Assembly (NCBI RefSeq): GCF_946482605.1
Contig: NZ_CAMLSE010000004.1
Coordinates: 124,001 to 188,000 of the forward strand
Length of the DNA stretch: 64,000 nt
Source of the DNA: an uncultured Dyadobacter sp.
GTDB taxonomy: Bacteria; Bacteroidota; Bacteroidia; Cytophagales; Spirosomataceae
Reading direction: 5' to 3'
Part shown: piece by piece, positions 17,363-25,604 of the stretch
How positions within the stretch are numbered: the first letter of the stretch is position 1
Layout of the letters: each line of letters starts with the position of its first letter
The notes under the pieces: model-generated
The model's database searches: none
Told to the model about the DNA's origin: nothing
Seen by the model: only the letters and a program-made list of their open reading frames with translations
Program-made: the position numbers and the translations under genes

Positions 17363-17393
17363 TTTGTTCTAATCAATAATAAGAATAAATTTG
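17363..17393 (+). promoter_or_regulatory. Promoter of the GH9 gene
   Basis: TTTG at 17363-17366, 19-bp spacer, TAAATTTG at 17386-17393: an exact match in both boxes and spacing to the Bacteroidota housekeeping promoter. It predicts a start near 17400 and a leader of about 125 bases. Confidence 0.65.
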
Positions 17394-17525
17394 ATTGTCT
17401 TTGGCCTGATCACGGCTTACTGAAAAGACGCCATCTCCATCCTGTTTGATAAAAGGCCCTCTGCCGCTCTGTTGTTAAGTTTTTTTAACAAAACAGTTTC
17501 AATTTCCAATCCAACACATCCAGCC

Positions 17526-19943
17526 ATGAGGAGACATTACCTTTTGCCGTTCCGGAAGGACACCCGCATTTTGTTGTGCGGCTTCCTGCTTACCGTCTGC
17601 TGCCGGGCCTTTGCCCAGGTGAGCCCGTTCATTCACGTCGATCAATTTGGTTATGCGCCAAGTGCAGAAAAGGTCGCCGTACTCAGCGACCCGATCCAGG
17701 GTTACAATGCAGGTCTGAGTTATAGTCCGCCGTCGACGATGGAGGTACGACAGAGCGTGAACAATGCCGTTGTCTTTTCAGGTCCTGTTACCGTTTGGAA
17801 TAATGGCAACACAGAGGCTACTTCCGGGGACAGGGGATGGTGGTTTGATTTCTCGCCGTTGACAGCGGCCGGGAGCTACTATGTGTTTGATCCGGTAGGC
17901 AACCAACGTTCCGCTGTGTTTGACATTGCCGCCAATCCCTACGGCAACGTCATGCTGGCGGCGATGAAAATGTTTTACTACAACCGCTGCAACCTGGCCA
18001 AGGCATTGCCTTACGCACAAAGCAAATGGACCGACGCCAACAATTTTATGAACCCGTTGCAGGACGCCAATTGCCGTTACATTAATGAGCAGGGTAATGC
18101 TGCACTTGAAAAGAACCTGACGGGCGGCTGGTTCGATGCCGGCGATTATAATAAGTATGTTTCCTTTACCCATAGCCCGTTGCACGACCTCCTGTACGCG
18201 TACGAGGAGAATCCGACGGTTTTTACGGATAACTTCAATATCCCGGAAAGCAAAAACGGCGTGTCGGACCTGCTCGATGAAGTCAAGTGGGAGCTCGACT
18301 GGCTTTTTAAAATGACCAACGCCGACGGCAGCACACATAACAAAATGGGTAGCCGGAATTACAGCGAGAACGTATCTTCCCCTCCGAGTATCAATACCGA
18401 CGGTCGCTATTACGGGCCGGTCTGCACCTCGGCCTCGGCTACGATCGCCTCGGTATTTTCGCATGCCGCGATCGTTTATGCGGGTGTTCCCTCGCTGGCT
18501 GCCTATGCGGCCCAGTTGGAGGCAAAGGCGATCAGCTGTTTCAATTATGTGCTGCCATTCCATAACAATTCCACCCTGCAAACCGATTGCGATAATGGGA
18601 GCATTGTTGCCGGGGACGCGGATGTGGGCGTGGTTCAGCAGCGGAGTATGCTGGTGATTGCCGCGATCTACCTGTTCGAGCGCACCGGGAATGCAGCCTA
18701 TAACCAGTTTGTGATCAATAATTATGCAGCTACCGACGTCATGACCAACGGCTACTGGGGCGTGGATGCGACCGAACTTCAGGATGCTTTACTCCGGTAT
18801 GCGCAACTGCCCGGCGCCAATGCGACGGTGCGCAATGCGATCCTGAACTCAGCGGGAACGGCTGTCGACGGCAACTGGAACGATTTCTTTGGTTGGACTA
18901 CCGCCGATTTGTACCGCGCATTTATGCCCGACTGGTCCTACCACTGGGGCAGCAACATGCCCAAGGCCGATTACGCGAATGTGAACCGGAGCATGCTGAA
19001 AGCCGGACTCGGCAATGCGGCCAGCCTGACGAGGAAAGCGGCCGAACAGGTTCATTATTTCCATGGTGTCAATCCGCTGGGGCTGGTTTACCTTTCCAAT
19101 ATGTACGGCGTGGGTGGCGACCGTTGCGTAAATGAAATCTATCACGCGTGGTTCAACGACGGCACGATTTACGACAATGCGCTTACGTCACCCAACGGCC
19201 CTGCGCCGGGTTACGTGGCCGGCGGGCCGAATGCCGATTATACGATCAGCGGCCAGTCTCCGCCATTCGGGCAGCCCCGGCAGAAGAGCTACCTCGATTT
19301 TAACACGGGTTGGCCAACCAACAGCTGGGAGATTACCGAGCCGGCCATCTACTATCAGGCAGCTTACATCCGCTTGCTGGCACATCATACGTTGCCGGTC
19401 GAAGATCCGCTGCCGGTGGAGCTGGCCGATTTTTACCTTAGAGAACTCAGCGACGGTAAGGTGCAGCTTTACTGGAAAACGGTTTCCGAAGTGGATAATG
19501 AGCGTTTCGAAGTGGAACGGTCTGCCGACGGGCTCGATTTCAGGATGATCGGGGAGGTTAAGGGTAACAGTACCACATCGCAGGCGCATCATTATACATT
19601 TGCGGATGGTGAAGCGCCCCGCAATACCGCTTATTATCGTTTGAAACAAATCGACTTCGATGGCAGGTTTGAGTATTCCAAAATCATCGCGCTCTATCGT
19701 AACGGAGACAATGGTTTCAGTGTCGGGCCGAATCCTATTTCGGATTACTTTCAGCTGAAAATGCCGGGGCATATCGGCAACGCCAAACTGAAACTCACCA
19801 CCGTAGGGGGCATCGAAGTACTCAACCGCCCGATCGGCACCGAAACCCGCGTGCAATTGCCATCGCTTGCCAGCGGGATTTACCTGCTGACCATTGAAAA
19901 AGGCAAGGAAACAGTTTTTACGCAGCGAATCTTCAAAAACTAG
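17526..19943 (+). CDS. Secreted glycoside hydrolase family 9 (cellulase-like) with type IX sorting domain
   Basis: An 805-residue secreted enzyme. Order of parts: signal peptide (FLLTVCCRAFAQ), N-terminal Ig-like cellulase domain (SPFIHVDQFGYAPSAEKVAVLSDP), GH9 (alpha/alpha)6 barrel with the catalytic-base motif WFDAGDYNKY (Asp204, Asp207) and the acid-residue region NSWEITEPAIYYQAAY (Glu602/Glu605), then a region typical of Bacteroidota T9SS cargo (LPVELADFYLRELSDGKVQLYWKTVSE) and a C-terminal sorting domain (GPNPISDYFQL ... GIYLLTIEKG). It probably hydrolyses beta-1,4-glucan or a related plant polysaccharide outside the cell; endo or exo action is not predictable. The ATG at 17526 gives a clean signal peptide. 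It stands alone, without a SusCD pair. Confidence 0.92.
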   Translation: MRRHYLLPFRKDTRILLCGFLLTVCCRAFAQVSPFIHVDQFGYAPSAEKVAVLSDPIQGYNAGLSYSPPSTMEVRQSVNNAVVFSGPVTVWNNGNTEATSGDRGWWFDFSPLTAAGSYYVFDPVGNQRSAVFDIAANPYGNVMLAAMKMFYYNRCNLAKALPYAQSKWTDANNFMNPLQDANCRYINEQGNAALEKNLTGGWFDAGDYNKYVSFTHSPLHDLLYAYEENPTVFTDNFNIPESKNGVSDLLDEVKWELDWLFKMTNADGSTHNKMGSRNYSENVSSPPSINTDGRYYGPVCTSASATIASVFSHAAIVYAGVPSLAAYAAQLEAKAISCFNYVLPFHNNSTLQTDCDNGSIVAGDADVGVVQQRSMLVIAAIYLFERTGNAAYNQFVINNYAATDVMTNGYWGVDATELQDALLRYAQLPGANATVRNAILNSAGTAVDGNWNDFFGWTTADLYRAFMPDWSYHWGSNMPKADYANVNRSMLKAGLGNAASLTRKAAEQVHYFHGVNPLGLVYLSNMYGVGGDRCVNEIYHAWFNDGTIYDNALTSPNGPAPGYVAGGPNADYTISGQSPPFGQPRQKSYLDFNTGWPTNSWEITEPAIYYQAAYIRLLAHHTLPVEDPLPVELADFYLRELSDGKVQLYWKTVSEVDNERFEVERSADGLDFRMIGEVKGNSTTSQAHHYTFADGEAPRNTAYYRLKQIDFDGRFEYSKIIALYRNGDNGFSVGPNPISDYFQLKMPGHIGNAKLKLTTVGGIEVLNRPIGTETRVQLPSLASGIYLLTIEKGKETVFTQRIFKN

Positions 19944-19958
19944 TACGAATAGCGGGGC

Positions 19959-19992
19959 GGGGATTGGCGGCTAGCCGCCAATCCCCTTTTTT
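19959..19992 (+). terminator. Rho-independent terminator of the GH9 gene
   Basis: A 13-bp perfect stem GGGGATTGGCGGC/GCCGCCAATCCCC with a two-base TA loop, followed by six T. It lies 15 bp after the stop codon. Confidence 0.85.
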
Positions 19993-19993
19993 G

Positions 19994-20935
19994 TTACTGG
20001 TCGATCCCCTTGTTTTTTCTGTAATGGGCCGGAGAAACGCCCATTTGCTGTTTGAAAAGCCTTGAAAAATAGAACGGGTCGTCGATACCGATCTCCGAAG
20101 CGACCTCATTGATCCGGAGCGAACTGAAATGCAGTAGCTGGCATGCTTTCTGAACCCTCAGGTAGTTGAAATACTCAATAGGTGCATAGCCGGTATCCTT
20201 TTTGAATTTCCTGGAAAAAAATGATACGGAGAGGTGTACTTCCCGGGCAATATTATCCAGTGTGAGCGTGCGGGAAAGGTTTTCCTGCATATGGCGGATG
20301 GCCTTGTCCGTGGCGCCTTCGACGGATAGGGCCTGATTTCGTATACCGAAGTGCTCGGGTGCAATGAACGACGAAAGGTAATGGGGCAGGGCCAGATTGG
20401 CGTGGAGCAGGTTGGAAGCACTATATCCCTTGAGCAAAGTTGCGGCGATATGTGCAAAAAGTGCATTGCGCTCGTCGGAAAAGCCCACCTGGGGAGCCCG
20501 CCCGGTTTCACTGCTCCGCTCCATGACTGATCTGGCGACTGCCGACCCCATCGGCCCGACCAGGTGCAGCCAGTAAATGCTCCATGGATGTTGCTGGTCA
20601 GCGCCATAGGAGTGCGGGATCTCGGATGGCAGGAGAAAAACTTCGCCGGGATGTACCTGTGTGATGGTGCCCTGCAATTCCACCCAGCCCTGGCCGTCGG
20701 TGCAGAACAGGAGGATTACCTGCGAAATGCCGTTGGGCCGTTGGTAATAGTGGTGTAATGCTTTGGGATAAAAGCCCATCCGCGAGATGAACAGCGGGCT
20801 GATCAGCGGTAGTTGCTGGCAGTGACTGATGGCGACCTTCGGGATTTCAATGATCAATTCACCCTCGAAGCCTCTGCTTTTTCGCATGCCGGTTTCTTTT
20901 ATGATATTAATTTCATCAAAGGTAAAATAATCCAT
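19994..20935 (-). CDS. AraC-family transcriptional regulator
   Basis: A 313-residue regulator with an N-terminal cupin-type sensing domain (GTITQVHPGEVFLLPSEIPHSYGAD, with the metal/ligand-fold His residues) and a C-terminal AraC double helix-turn-helix (LTLDNIAREVHLSVSFFSRKFKKDTGYAPIEYFNYLRVQKACQLL and INEVASEIGIDDPFYFSRLFKQQMGVSPAHYRK). It is divergent from the PhyH-transporter-isomerase genes and is the likely activator of that operon, presumably sensing a sugar or sugar acid; the ligand is unknown. Its stop codon abuts the GH9 terminator. Confidence 0.92.
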   Translation of the reverse strand: MDYFTFDEINIIKETGMRKSRGFEGELIIEIPKVAISHCQQLPLISPLFISRMGFYPKALHHYYQRPNGISQVILLFCTDGQGWVELQGTITQVHPGEVFLLPSEIPHSYGADQQHPWSIYWLHLVGPMGSAVARSVMERSSETGRAPQVGFSDERNALFAHIAATLLKGYSASNLLHANLALPHYLSSFIAPEHFGIRNQALSVEGATDKAIRHMQENLSRTLTLDNIAREVHLSVSFFSRKFKKDTGYAPIEYFNYLRVQKACQLLHFSSLRINEVASEIGIDDPFYFSRLFKQQMGVSPAHYRKNKGIDQ

Positions 20936-21046
20936 GTTTTAGACAAGATCCTTCATTCGTTTGTGTCTTGAAATAGATGAATTTTGTACTGTTTAAGTGC
21001 AATTATTCAACCTGTTTCTACCGGGTATCATTCAATTCACACAACC

Positions 21047-21898
21047 ATGGCAAAGCAATCTTTAACCCAGGCGCAAATTCAGCAGTACCACGAAGATGGT
21101 TTCCTTATCATTCCGGGATTTTACGATGTCGGGGAGGTCTCGCGCCTTTATCAAATAGCCATCGACGACAGCGCGATCAGCAAGCACGCCATCGATGTGA
21201 ACGATAGCACAGGCAAGCGGAGCCGTTTGTCGCTCTGGTATAAGCCGGGAGATGATGTGTACGGTTTGCTCACGCGGGGGCAAACGCTGGTGAATGCAGT
21301 GGATCAGCTGCTCGAACGCCAGCGTGGCGACGAGGGACATTCCGTGTGCCATTACCATTCGAAACTGATGCAGAAAGAACCGCGTGTGGGGGGCGCCTGG
21401 GAATGGCACCAGGATTACGGTTACTGGTACAAGAATCAATTCCTCTTTCCGGAACAAATGATGTCGGTGATGATCGCCGTGACTGACGCCAATGTGGCGA
21501 ATGGGTGCCTTCAGGTGATTAAAGGCTCTCACAAAATGGGCCGTGTGGAACATGGCTTTTCCGGAGAGCAGGTAGGTGCGTCACAACGTTACGTTGACCT
21601 GGCGCTGCAAACGATGGAGCATGTTTTCGTGGAACTGAATGCCGGTGATGCGTTATTCTTTCACAGCAACCTCCTGCATCGTTCGGAAGCCAATTTGTCG
21701 GACAGGGCCCGCTGGTCGCTGATATCCTGCTACAACAGGTCTACGAACATGGGTCACAACGAGTCGTCGTCATCGTCGGCGAGCATCACGCCGATCGACA
21801 TCGTGCCCGATGACGCGCTGCTGAATCGGGAGGCTTCCGGCTTAGCCGAGGAAAATGCCGATTTTCTGAGCAAGGAGGCTGATGTGTCACTAAAATAA
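21047..21898 (+). CDS. Phytanoyl-CoA dioxygenase (PhyH) family protein
   Basis: A 283-residue Fe(II)/2-oxoglutarate-dependent oxygenase. The iron-binding HxD is seen in WEWHQDYGYWY, and the distal His and oxoglutarate-binding Arg in DALFFHSNLLHRSEANLSDRARWSLISCYNR. The start at 21047 is chosen because the homologous sequence (SLTQAQIQQYHEDGFLIIPGFYD) begins just after it; the open frame extends 63 bp further upstream without domain content. Its substrate is unknown. The neighbours (a sugar transporter and an isomerase-like protein, 12 bp apart) suggest oxidation of a small hydroxylated compound taken up by the cell. Probable control is by the divergent AraC regulator. Confidence 0.88.
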   Translation: MAKQSLTQAQIQQYHEDGFLIIPGFYDVGEVSRLYQIAIDDSAISKHAIDVNDSTGKRSRLSLWYKPGDDVYGLLTRGQTLVNAVDQLLERQRGDEGHSVCHYHSKLMQKEPRVGGAWEWHQDYGYWYKNQFLFPEQMMSVMIAVTDANVANGCLQVIKGSHKMGRVEHGFSGEQVGASQRYVDLALQTMEHVFVELNAGDALFFHSNLLHRSEANLSDRARWSLISCYNRSTNMGHNESSSSSASITPIDIVPDDALLNREASGLAEENADFLSKEADVSLK

Positions 21899-21910
21899 TT
21901 CAATATATCT

Positions 21911-23284
21911 ATGGGAGTCGCAGTCGTGCCGGATGCTGGCCTGGATCCGCATCCGGTTCTTGTCAATAAACGTTTTGTGTACACGCTCAGCGCCATAGCG
22001 GCGCTGGGCGGTTTGCTTTTTGGCTTTGATCTGGTGATCATATCCGGAACGGTCTCATTCTTTCAGGCACATTTCGAGCTAAGCGAGTTCGAAACAGGCT
22101 GGGCGGTCGGGTGTATCAATCTCGGTGCGGCGATCGGCGCAATATGCGGAGGCTGGCTATGCGAGGCACTCGGGCGTAAGAAATTGCTGATGATCTGTGC
22201 AGTGCTTTTTGCTGTGACCGGCGCCGGAACCGGGTGGGCGGAGACTTTTCCGGCATTCGTATTTTTTCGGATGCTGAGTGGCGTCGCGGTTGGGGCGGCG
22301 GCGCTGGTGTGCCCGATGTACCTGGCTGAAATCTCCCCGGCTTCGATGCGGGGGAGAACGGTGTCCTTTTACCAGCTTTCGATCGTTATCGGCATTTTGC
22401 TGGCCTATTTGTCCAATTATCTGCTGCTGAATGTGGAGGACAACTGGCGATGGATGTTCACCTCTCAGTCCGCTCCCGCGTTGCTTTTTTATTTTGGCCT
22501 TTTCACGGTTTCGGAAAGTCCCCGGTGGCTGATCCGGAACGGCCGGGAGTTTGAGGCACACATCGTCCTCGAACGCGTTGGCGGCGTCGATTACGCATTA
22601 TCCGCAGAGGTTCAGATCGCACAGAGCTTTGCGGAAAAGAGTACGGTAAAAGTGTCGGACCTTTTTGGAAAGGATCTCTGGCATATCGTTTTCATTGGCA
22701 TGATGATAGCCGTGTTCTCGCAGGCCGTCGGACAGAATTCGTTGTTCTCCTATGCGCCCGAACTATTTAAAAAGGCGGGCATGGGTCAGGATTCGGCTTT
22801 TTTACAGTCGATTATCATCGGCATCACCAACTTTGTATTTACATTCATCGCCATCGGCACGATCGATCATGCGGGCCGCAAGAAATTGCTGCAGTACGGG
22901 GCACTTCTATTGGGTTTCGACGCCCTGGCATTGGCAGCGGCGTTCCAAATGCAGTGGCCGGGCATATGGGTACTGATTTTCGTACTGGTATTCATCGCCA
23001 TTTACTCCGCTACGCTCGGGCCGGCTACCTGGGTGACATTATCCGAAATATTCCCCAACCGGATGCGTGGCAATGCAATGGCTTTCGCTACGCTGGCTCT
23101 TTGGATCGCCAATTTCTTTACTACGGCCCTGTTTCCGGTGATGAATCAGTATTTCGGAATGTCTGTTACCTTTCTGATCCATGCGGTGATTTGTTTCGCC
23201 TACTTTGTCTTTGTCCGGAGAAAGGTTCCCGAAACCAAAGGGAAATCCCTGGAAGAGATCGAAAAAATTTTACAAAACAGCTGA
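21911..23284 (+). CDS. MFS sugar porter family transporter
   Basis: A 457-residue, 12-TM symporter of the sugar porter family. Diagnostic segments are ALGGLLFGFDLVIISG in TM1, GWLCEALGRKKLL in loop 2-3, MYLAEISPASMRGRTVSFYQL, SESPRWLIRNGR before the central loop, and VPETKGKSLEEIEKIL at the C terminus. It should import a monosaccharide, polyol or related compound with protons or sodium. It starts 12 bp after the PhyH gene and ends 11 bp before the isomerase-like gene, so all three are one operon. The substrate is not readable from sequence. Confidence 0.93.
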   Translation: MGVAVVPDAGLDPHPVLVNKRFVYTLSAIAALGGLLFGFDLVIISGTVSFFQAHFELSEFETGWAVGCINLGAAIGAICGGWLCEALGRKKLLMICAVLFAVTGAGTGWAETFPAFVFFRMLSGVAVGAAALVCPMYLAEISPASMRGRTVSFYQLSIVIGILLAYLSNYLLLNVEDNWRWMFTSQSAPALLFYFGLFTVSESPRWLIRNGREFEAHIVLERVGGVDYALSAEVQIAQSFAEKSTVKVSDLFGKDLWHIVFIGMMIAVFSQAVGQNSLFSYAPELFKKAGMGQDSAFLQSIIIGITNFVFTFIAIGTIDHAGRKKLLQYGALLLGFDALALAAAFQMQWPGIWVLIFVLVFIAIYSATLGPATWVTLSEIFPNRMRGNAMAFATLALWIANFFTTALFPVMNQYFGMSVTFLIHAVICFAYFVFVRRKVPETKGKSLEEIEKILQNS

Positions 23285-23295
23285 TCCACAATCGG

Positions 23296-24108
23296 ATGAA
23301 TATCAAGTTCTTTGCGCCTGAATGGGGGAATGTGCTTCCTTTTGAAGTGTTTTGCCGCAATGTGAAAGAGGCGGGTTATGATGGTGTCGAAATGTCGCTA
23401 CCTTTCGAGCCAGGCCCGAAAAAGCAGATCCTGGATGCTTTGAGGGCCTGTGAACTGCAACTGATCGGCCAGTACTGGCAGTCGTTTGAGAAGGATATCG
23501 ACGCGCATGCCGCCAGCTATGAGAAATACCTGCTCAACCTCATCGATGTCCAACCCCTGCTGATCAACTGCCAGACAGGCAAGGACTACTTTGATTTCGA
23601 ACAAAACAAGCGTCTGTTCGCCATTGCCGCCAGTCTTTCACAGGAATCGGGCATCCCTATCATCCACGAAACGCACCGCGGTAAAAGCCTGTTCGCTGCA
23701 CACATTACCAAAAGTTACCTGACCAGCGACCCGGCGCTCCGCATTGCGCTGGACATTTCGCATTGGTGCAGCGTGCATGAATCCCTGCTCGCCGACCTGC
23801 CCGAAGAGGTAGACCTGGCTATTTCGCGTACCTCCCATATCCACAGCCGTGTGGGGCATCCCGAGGGTCCGCAGGTCAACGACCCGCGCGCACCCGAGTG
23901 GGAAGAGGTATTGAACGCACACCTGGGATGGTGGGACCGTGTGGCAGCGGCCCATGCCGAAAAAGGCTCTACGCTCACCGTGACGACCGAGTTTGGCCCG
24001 GCACCGTATATGCCGGAGATGCCCTACACCCGGATGCCGCTCGTGAGCCAATGGGACGTAAACGTTCACATGATGAACCTCTTAAGAGCGCGTTACAGTG
24101 CTGTTTAA
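23296..24108 (+). CDS. Sugar-phosphate isomerase/epimerase-like TIM-barrel protein
   Basis: A 270-residue protein of the xylose-isomerase-like TIM-barrel superfamily (AP-endonuclease 2 fold). Visible are the start MNIKFFAPEWGN, the Glu-containing strand GYDGVEMSLPF, IPIIHETHRGKSLFA, and LDISHWCSVHE, with TSHIHSRVGHPEGPQVNDP near the C-terminal metal site. The ATG at 23296 follows 11 bp after the transporter stop; a much longer open frame upstream overlaps the transporter and was rejected. The role is presumably an isomerisation or epimerisation of the compound brought in by the transporter. The convergent gene overlaps its stop codon by four bases. Confidence 0.88.
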   Translation: MNIKFFAPEWGNVLPFEVFCRNVKEAGYDGVEMSLPFEPGPKKQILDALRACELQLIGQYWQSFEKDIDAHAASYEKYLLNLIDVQPLLINCQTGKDYFDFEQNKRLFAIAASLSQESGIPIIHETHRGKSLFAAHITKSYLTSDPALRIALDISHWCSVHESLLADLPEEVDLAISRTSHIHSRVGHPEGPQVNDPRAPEWEEVLNAHLGWWDRVAAAHAEKGSTLTVTTEFGPAPYMPEMPYTRMPLVSQWDVNVHMMNLLRARYSAV

Positions 24109-24749
24109 GGCAGTTTGGCGGTCGCAGGATAGTCAGGGATATTCTGCCCGAGCACGATGTTCCGCCCGCCTTTGAACATGTTGCCCACATCTACAAGCTG
24201 CACTATACCGCTTCCCCCGCGGTTTTCCAGCTTTTGCTTTCTTTCCGGGGTCAGCAACGGGTCATCGGAGAAAAGGAACTCGTCCACATAATATTCGTTG
24301 ATGCCGGGTTCTTTTACGATTACGTGTATATGCGCGGGCTCGTCGCTACCGGGGTATGAACCAGGCCGGAGCGTTCCGAACTTAAAAAAGCCCTTTTGGT
24401 CGGTTTTAACCCAGCCGCGGATATACCCGTGCCGTCGTGCCCAGCCCTTCTCATCGCCTTTCTTGGGATAAATGCCTTTCTCATTGGTATGATATAAGTA
24501 TAGCACCACATCCGGAGCGGGTGTTTTGCCATCCGCTTTGAACACCGTTCCGTGTATTCCGAGAGGCTTTTTACCTTCCCAGGTGACTTCCGGCAATTGG
24601 GTGAATGCCGGTAGCTTCTCAAATGGAACAGGATTTTCGTAAATGGCTTCGCAACCCTCGCAGGGGCCTCCGACTCTTCGCTCCGGGCCGAAATTGAATG
24701 ACACCGAGGCAGCGAGCATGATCAATGAAGAAAACAGTAGCTTTTTCAT
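24105..24749 (-). CDS. Exported intradiol ring-cleavage dioxygenase-like protein
   Basis: A 214-residue protein with a Sec signal peptide (MKKLLFSSLIMLAASVSF) and a dioxygenase-C-type beta-sandwich: PLGIHGTVFKADGKTPAPDVVLYLYHTNEKGIYP, a WARRHGYIRGWVKTDQKGFFKFGTLRPGSYP segment, and PAHIHVIVKEPG with the two His of the iron site. Soluble intradiol dioxygenases use two Tyr and two His; here the Tyr in YLYHTN and in GYIRGW are candidates. Because it is exported, it may not act on catechol in the way cytoplasmic enzymes do. A GTG nine bases upstream is possible but less likely than this ATG. It overlaps the convergent isomerase-like gene by four bases. Confidence 0.82.
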   Translation of the reverse strand: MKKLLFSSLIMLAASVSFNFGPERRVGGPCEGCEAIYENPVPFEKLPAFTQLPEVTWEGKKPLGIHGTVFKADGKTPAPDVVLYLYHTNEKGIYPKKGDEKGWARRHGYIRGWVKTDQKGFFKFGTLRPGSYPGSDEPAHIHVIVKEPGINEYYVDEFLFSDDPLLTPERKQKLENRGGSGIVQLVDVGNMFKGGRNIVLGQNIPDYPATAKLP

Positions 24750-24808
24750 AATGTGCACATGATAAGTTCGGGGTAAAGCAAAGATTTTCCGGATAGTTTG
24801 CGAAAATA

Positions 24809-24835
24809 AGTAGACGAGCTGCCTGAATAGTAGAC
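24809..24835. promoter_or_regulatory. Direct repeat AGTAGAC x2 with 20-bp period
   Basis: AGTAGAC occurs at 24809 and 24829, two helical turns apart, 60-86 bp upstream of the exported dioxygenase start. It is a candidate tandem regulator site. Otherwise the 328-bp gap 24750-25077 holds only promoter elements for the receiver gene. Confidence 0.3.
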
Positions 24836-24917
24836 AATCGTGCCCGACCGGCAGTTATTTTCGCGTAAATGGTAATATGATGCCCATGCCGTTAAGTAAA
24901 TTTAATGGTTATAATGT

Positions 24918-24947
24918 TTTGATAATGAGTGTGTTTTAATATTTTTG
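24918..24947 (+). promoter_or_regulatory. Candidate promoter of the receiver-domain gene
   Basis: TTTG at 24918-24921, 18-bp spacer, TATTTTTG at 24940-24947, close to the Bacteroidota consensus. A second possible -7 box, TAAATTTG at 25037-25044, lies closer to the start codon with a TTG 22 bp upstream; both could be used. Confidence 0.45.
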
Positions 24948-25077
24948 ATAGTAAATATTATAGCTTAGGGAATTTTTAAGGACCATTCAGATGTTTCGGC
25001 GTGCCTGAATATTGTCTCGGGTAATGAGTTAATTCATAAATTTGCCTTGAAGTAACCCCGATCGATAATTAATAACT

Positions 25078-25431
25078 ATGAGCATCCTTTATGTTGACCA
25101 TGAAGTTAATAATCTGAATTCCTTTAAAGCTACGTTCCGAAGGGATGCCAAGATTTATCTGGCCAAATCAACCAAAGAAGGATTAAAAATCCTTGACGAA
25201 AACAAAATCGACGTCATTTTTGCCGACCATCAAATGCCGGAAATGACAGGGCTCGAATTTCTCAAACTCGCCTCCGACCAGTATCCCTCCAGTGTCCGCG
25301 TGCTGCTTACCGGCAATGCCTATACAGATGAATTCCGGAGAGCGGCAGGTAAAGGGTATTTTCACAGCTATGTCAACAAACCCTGGGATGAGCAACAGCT
25401 CAGGAAATTGATGATTTCGCATTTAATGTAG
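25078..25431 (+). CDS. Stand-alone response regulator receiver domain
   Basis: A 117-residue CheY-like receiver domain with no output domain. The phosphoacceptor is Asp50 (IFADHQMPEMTG), with Thr78 and Lys101 (YVNKPW) at the conserved switch positions and an acidic pocket at Asp7/Glu9. The DHQMPEMTG and NKPW forms resemble receivers of the RpfG/HD-GYP type. It stands alone, so its kinase and partner must lie elsewhere; such proteins usually act by protein-protein contact. It is followed by a good terminator, so it is a single-gene transcript. Confidence 0.9.
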   Translation: MSILYVDHEVNNLNSFKATFRRDAKIYLAKSTKEGLKILDENKIDVIFADHQMPEMTGLEFLKLASDQYPSSVRVLLTGNAYTDEFRRAAGKGYFHSYVNKPWDEQQLRKLMISHLM

Positions 25432-25453
25432 GTCAGGCTGCCCGTAAAGCAGT

Positions 25454-25492
25454 AAAGCGTTGGGATCCCTTCCGGATTCCAACGCTTTTTTT
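25454..25492 (+). terminator. Rho-independent terminator of the receiver gene
   Basis: Stem AAAGCGTTGG/CCAACGCTTT with a 15-base loop that can itself pair partly, followed by a run of T. It lies about 20 bp after the stop codon. Confidence 0.8.
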
Positions 25493-25604
25493 GTCTCGCT
25501 GCAAAAAAATTGCCACACGAATATTTGTTGGGAATATTGACTACATTGGAGTTTCGATCCTATTAATTTCCTTCATCTACTGCCGTAAGGCTAAACCTTA
25601 ACCC

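Noticed and set aside
22954..23295. Longer N-terminal extension of the isomerase-like protein
   Set aside because: It overlaps the transporter gene in another frame, and the domain begins exactly at the ATG at 23296.
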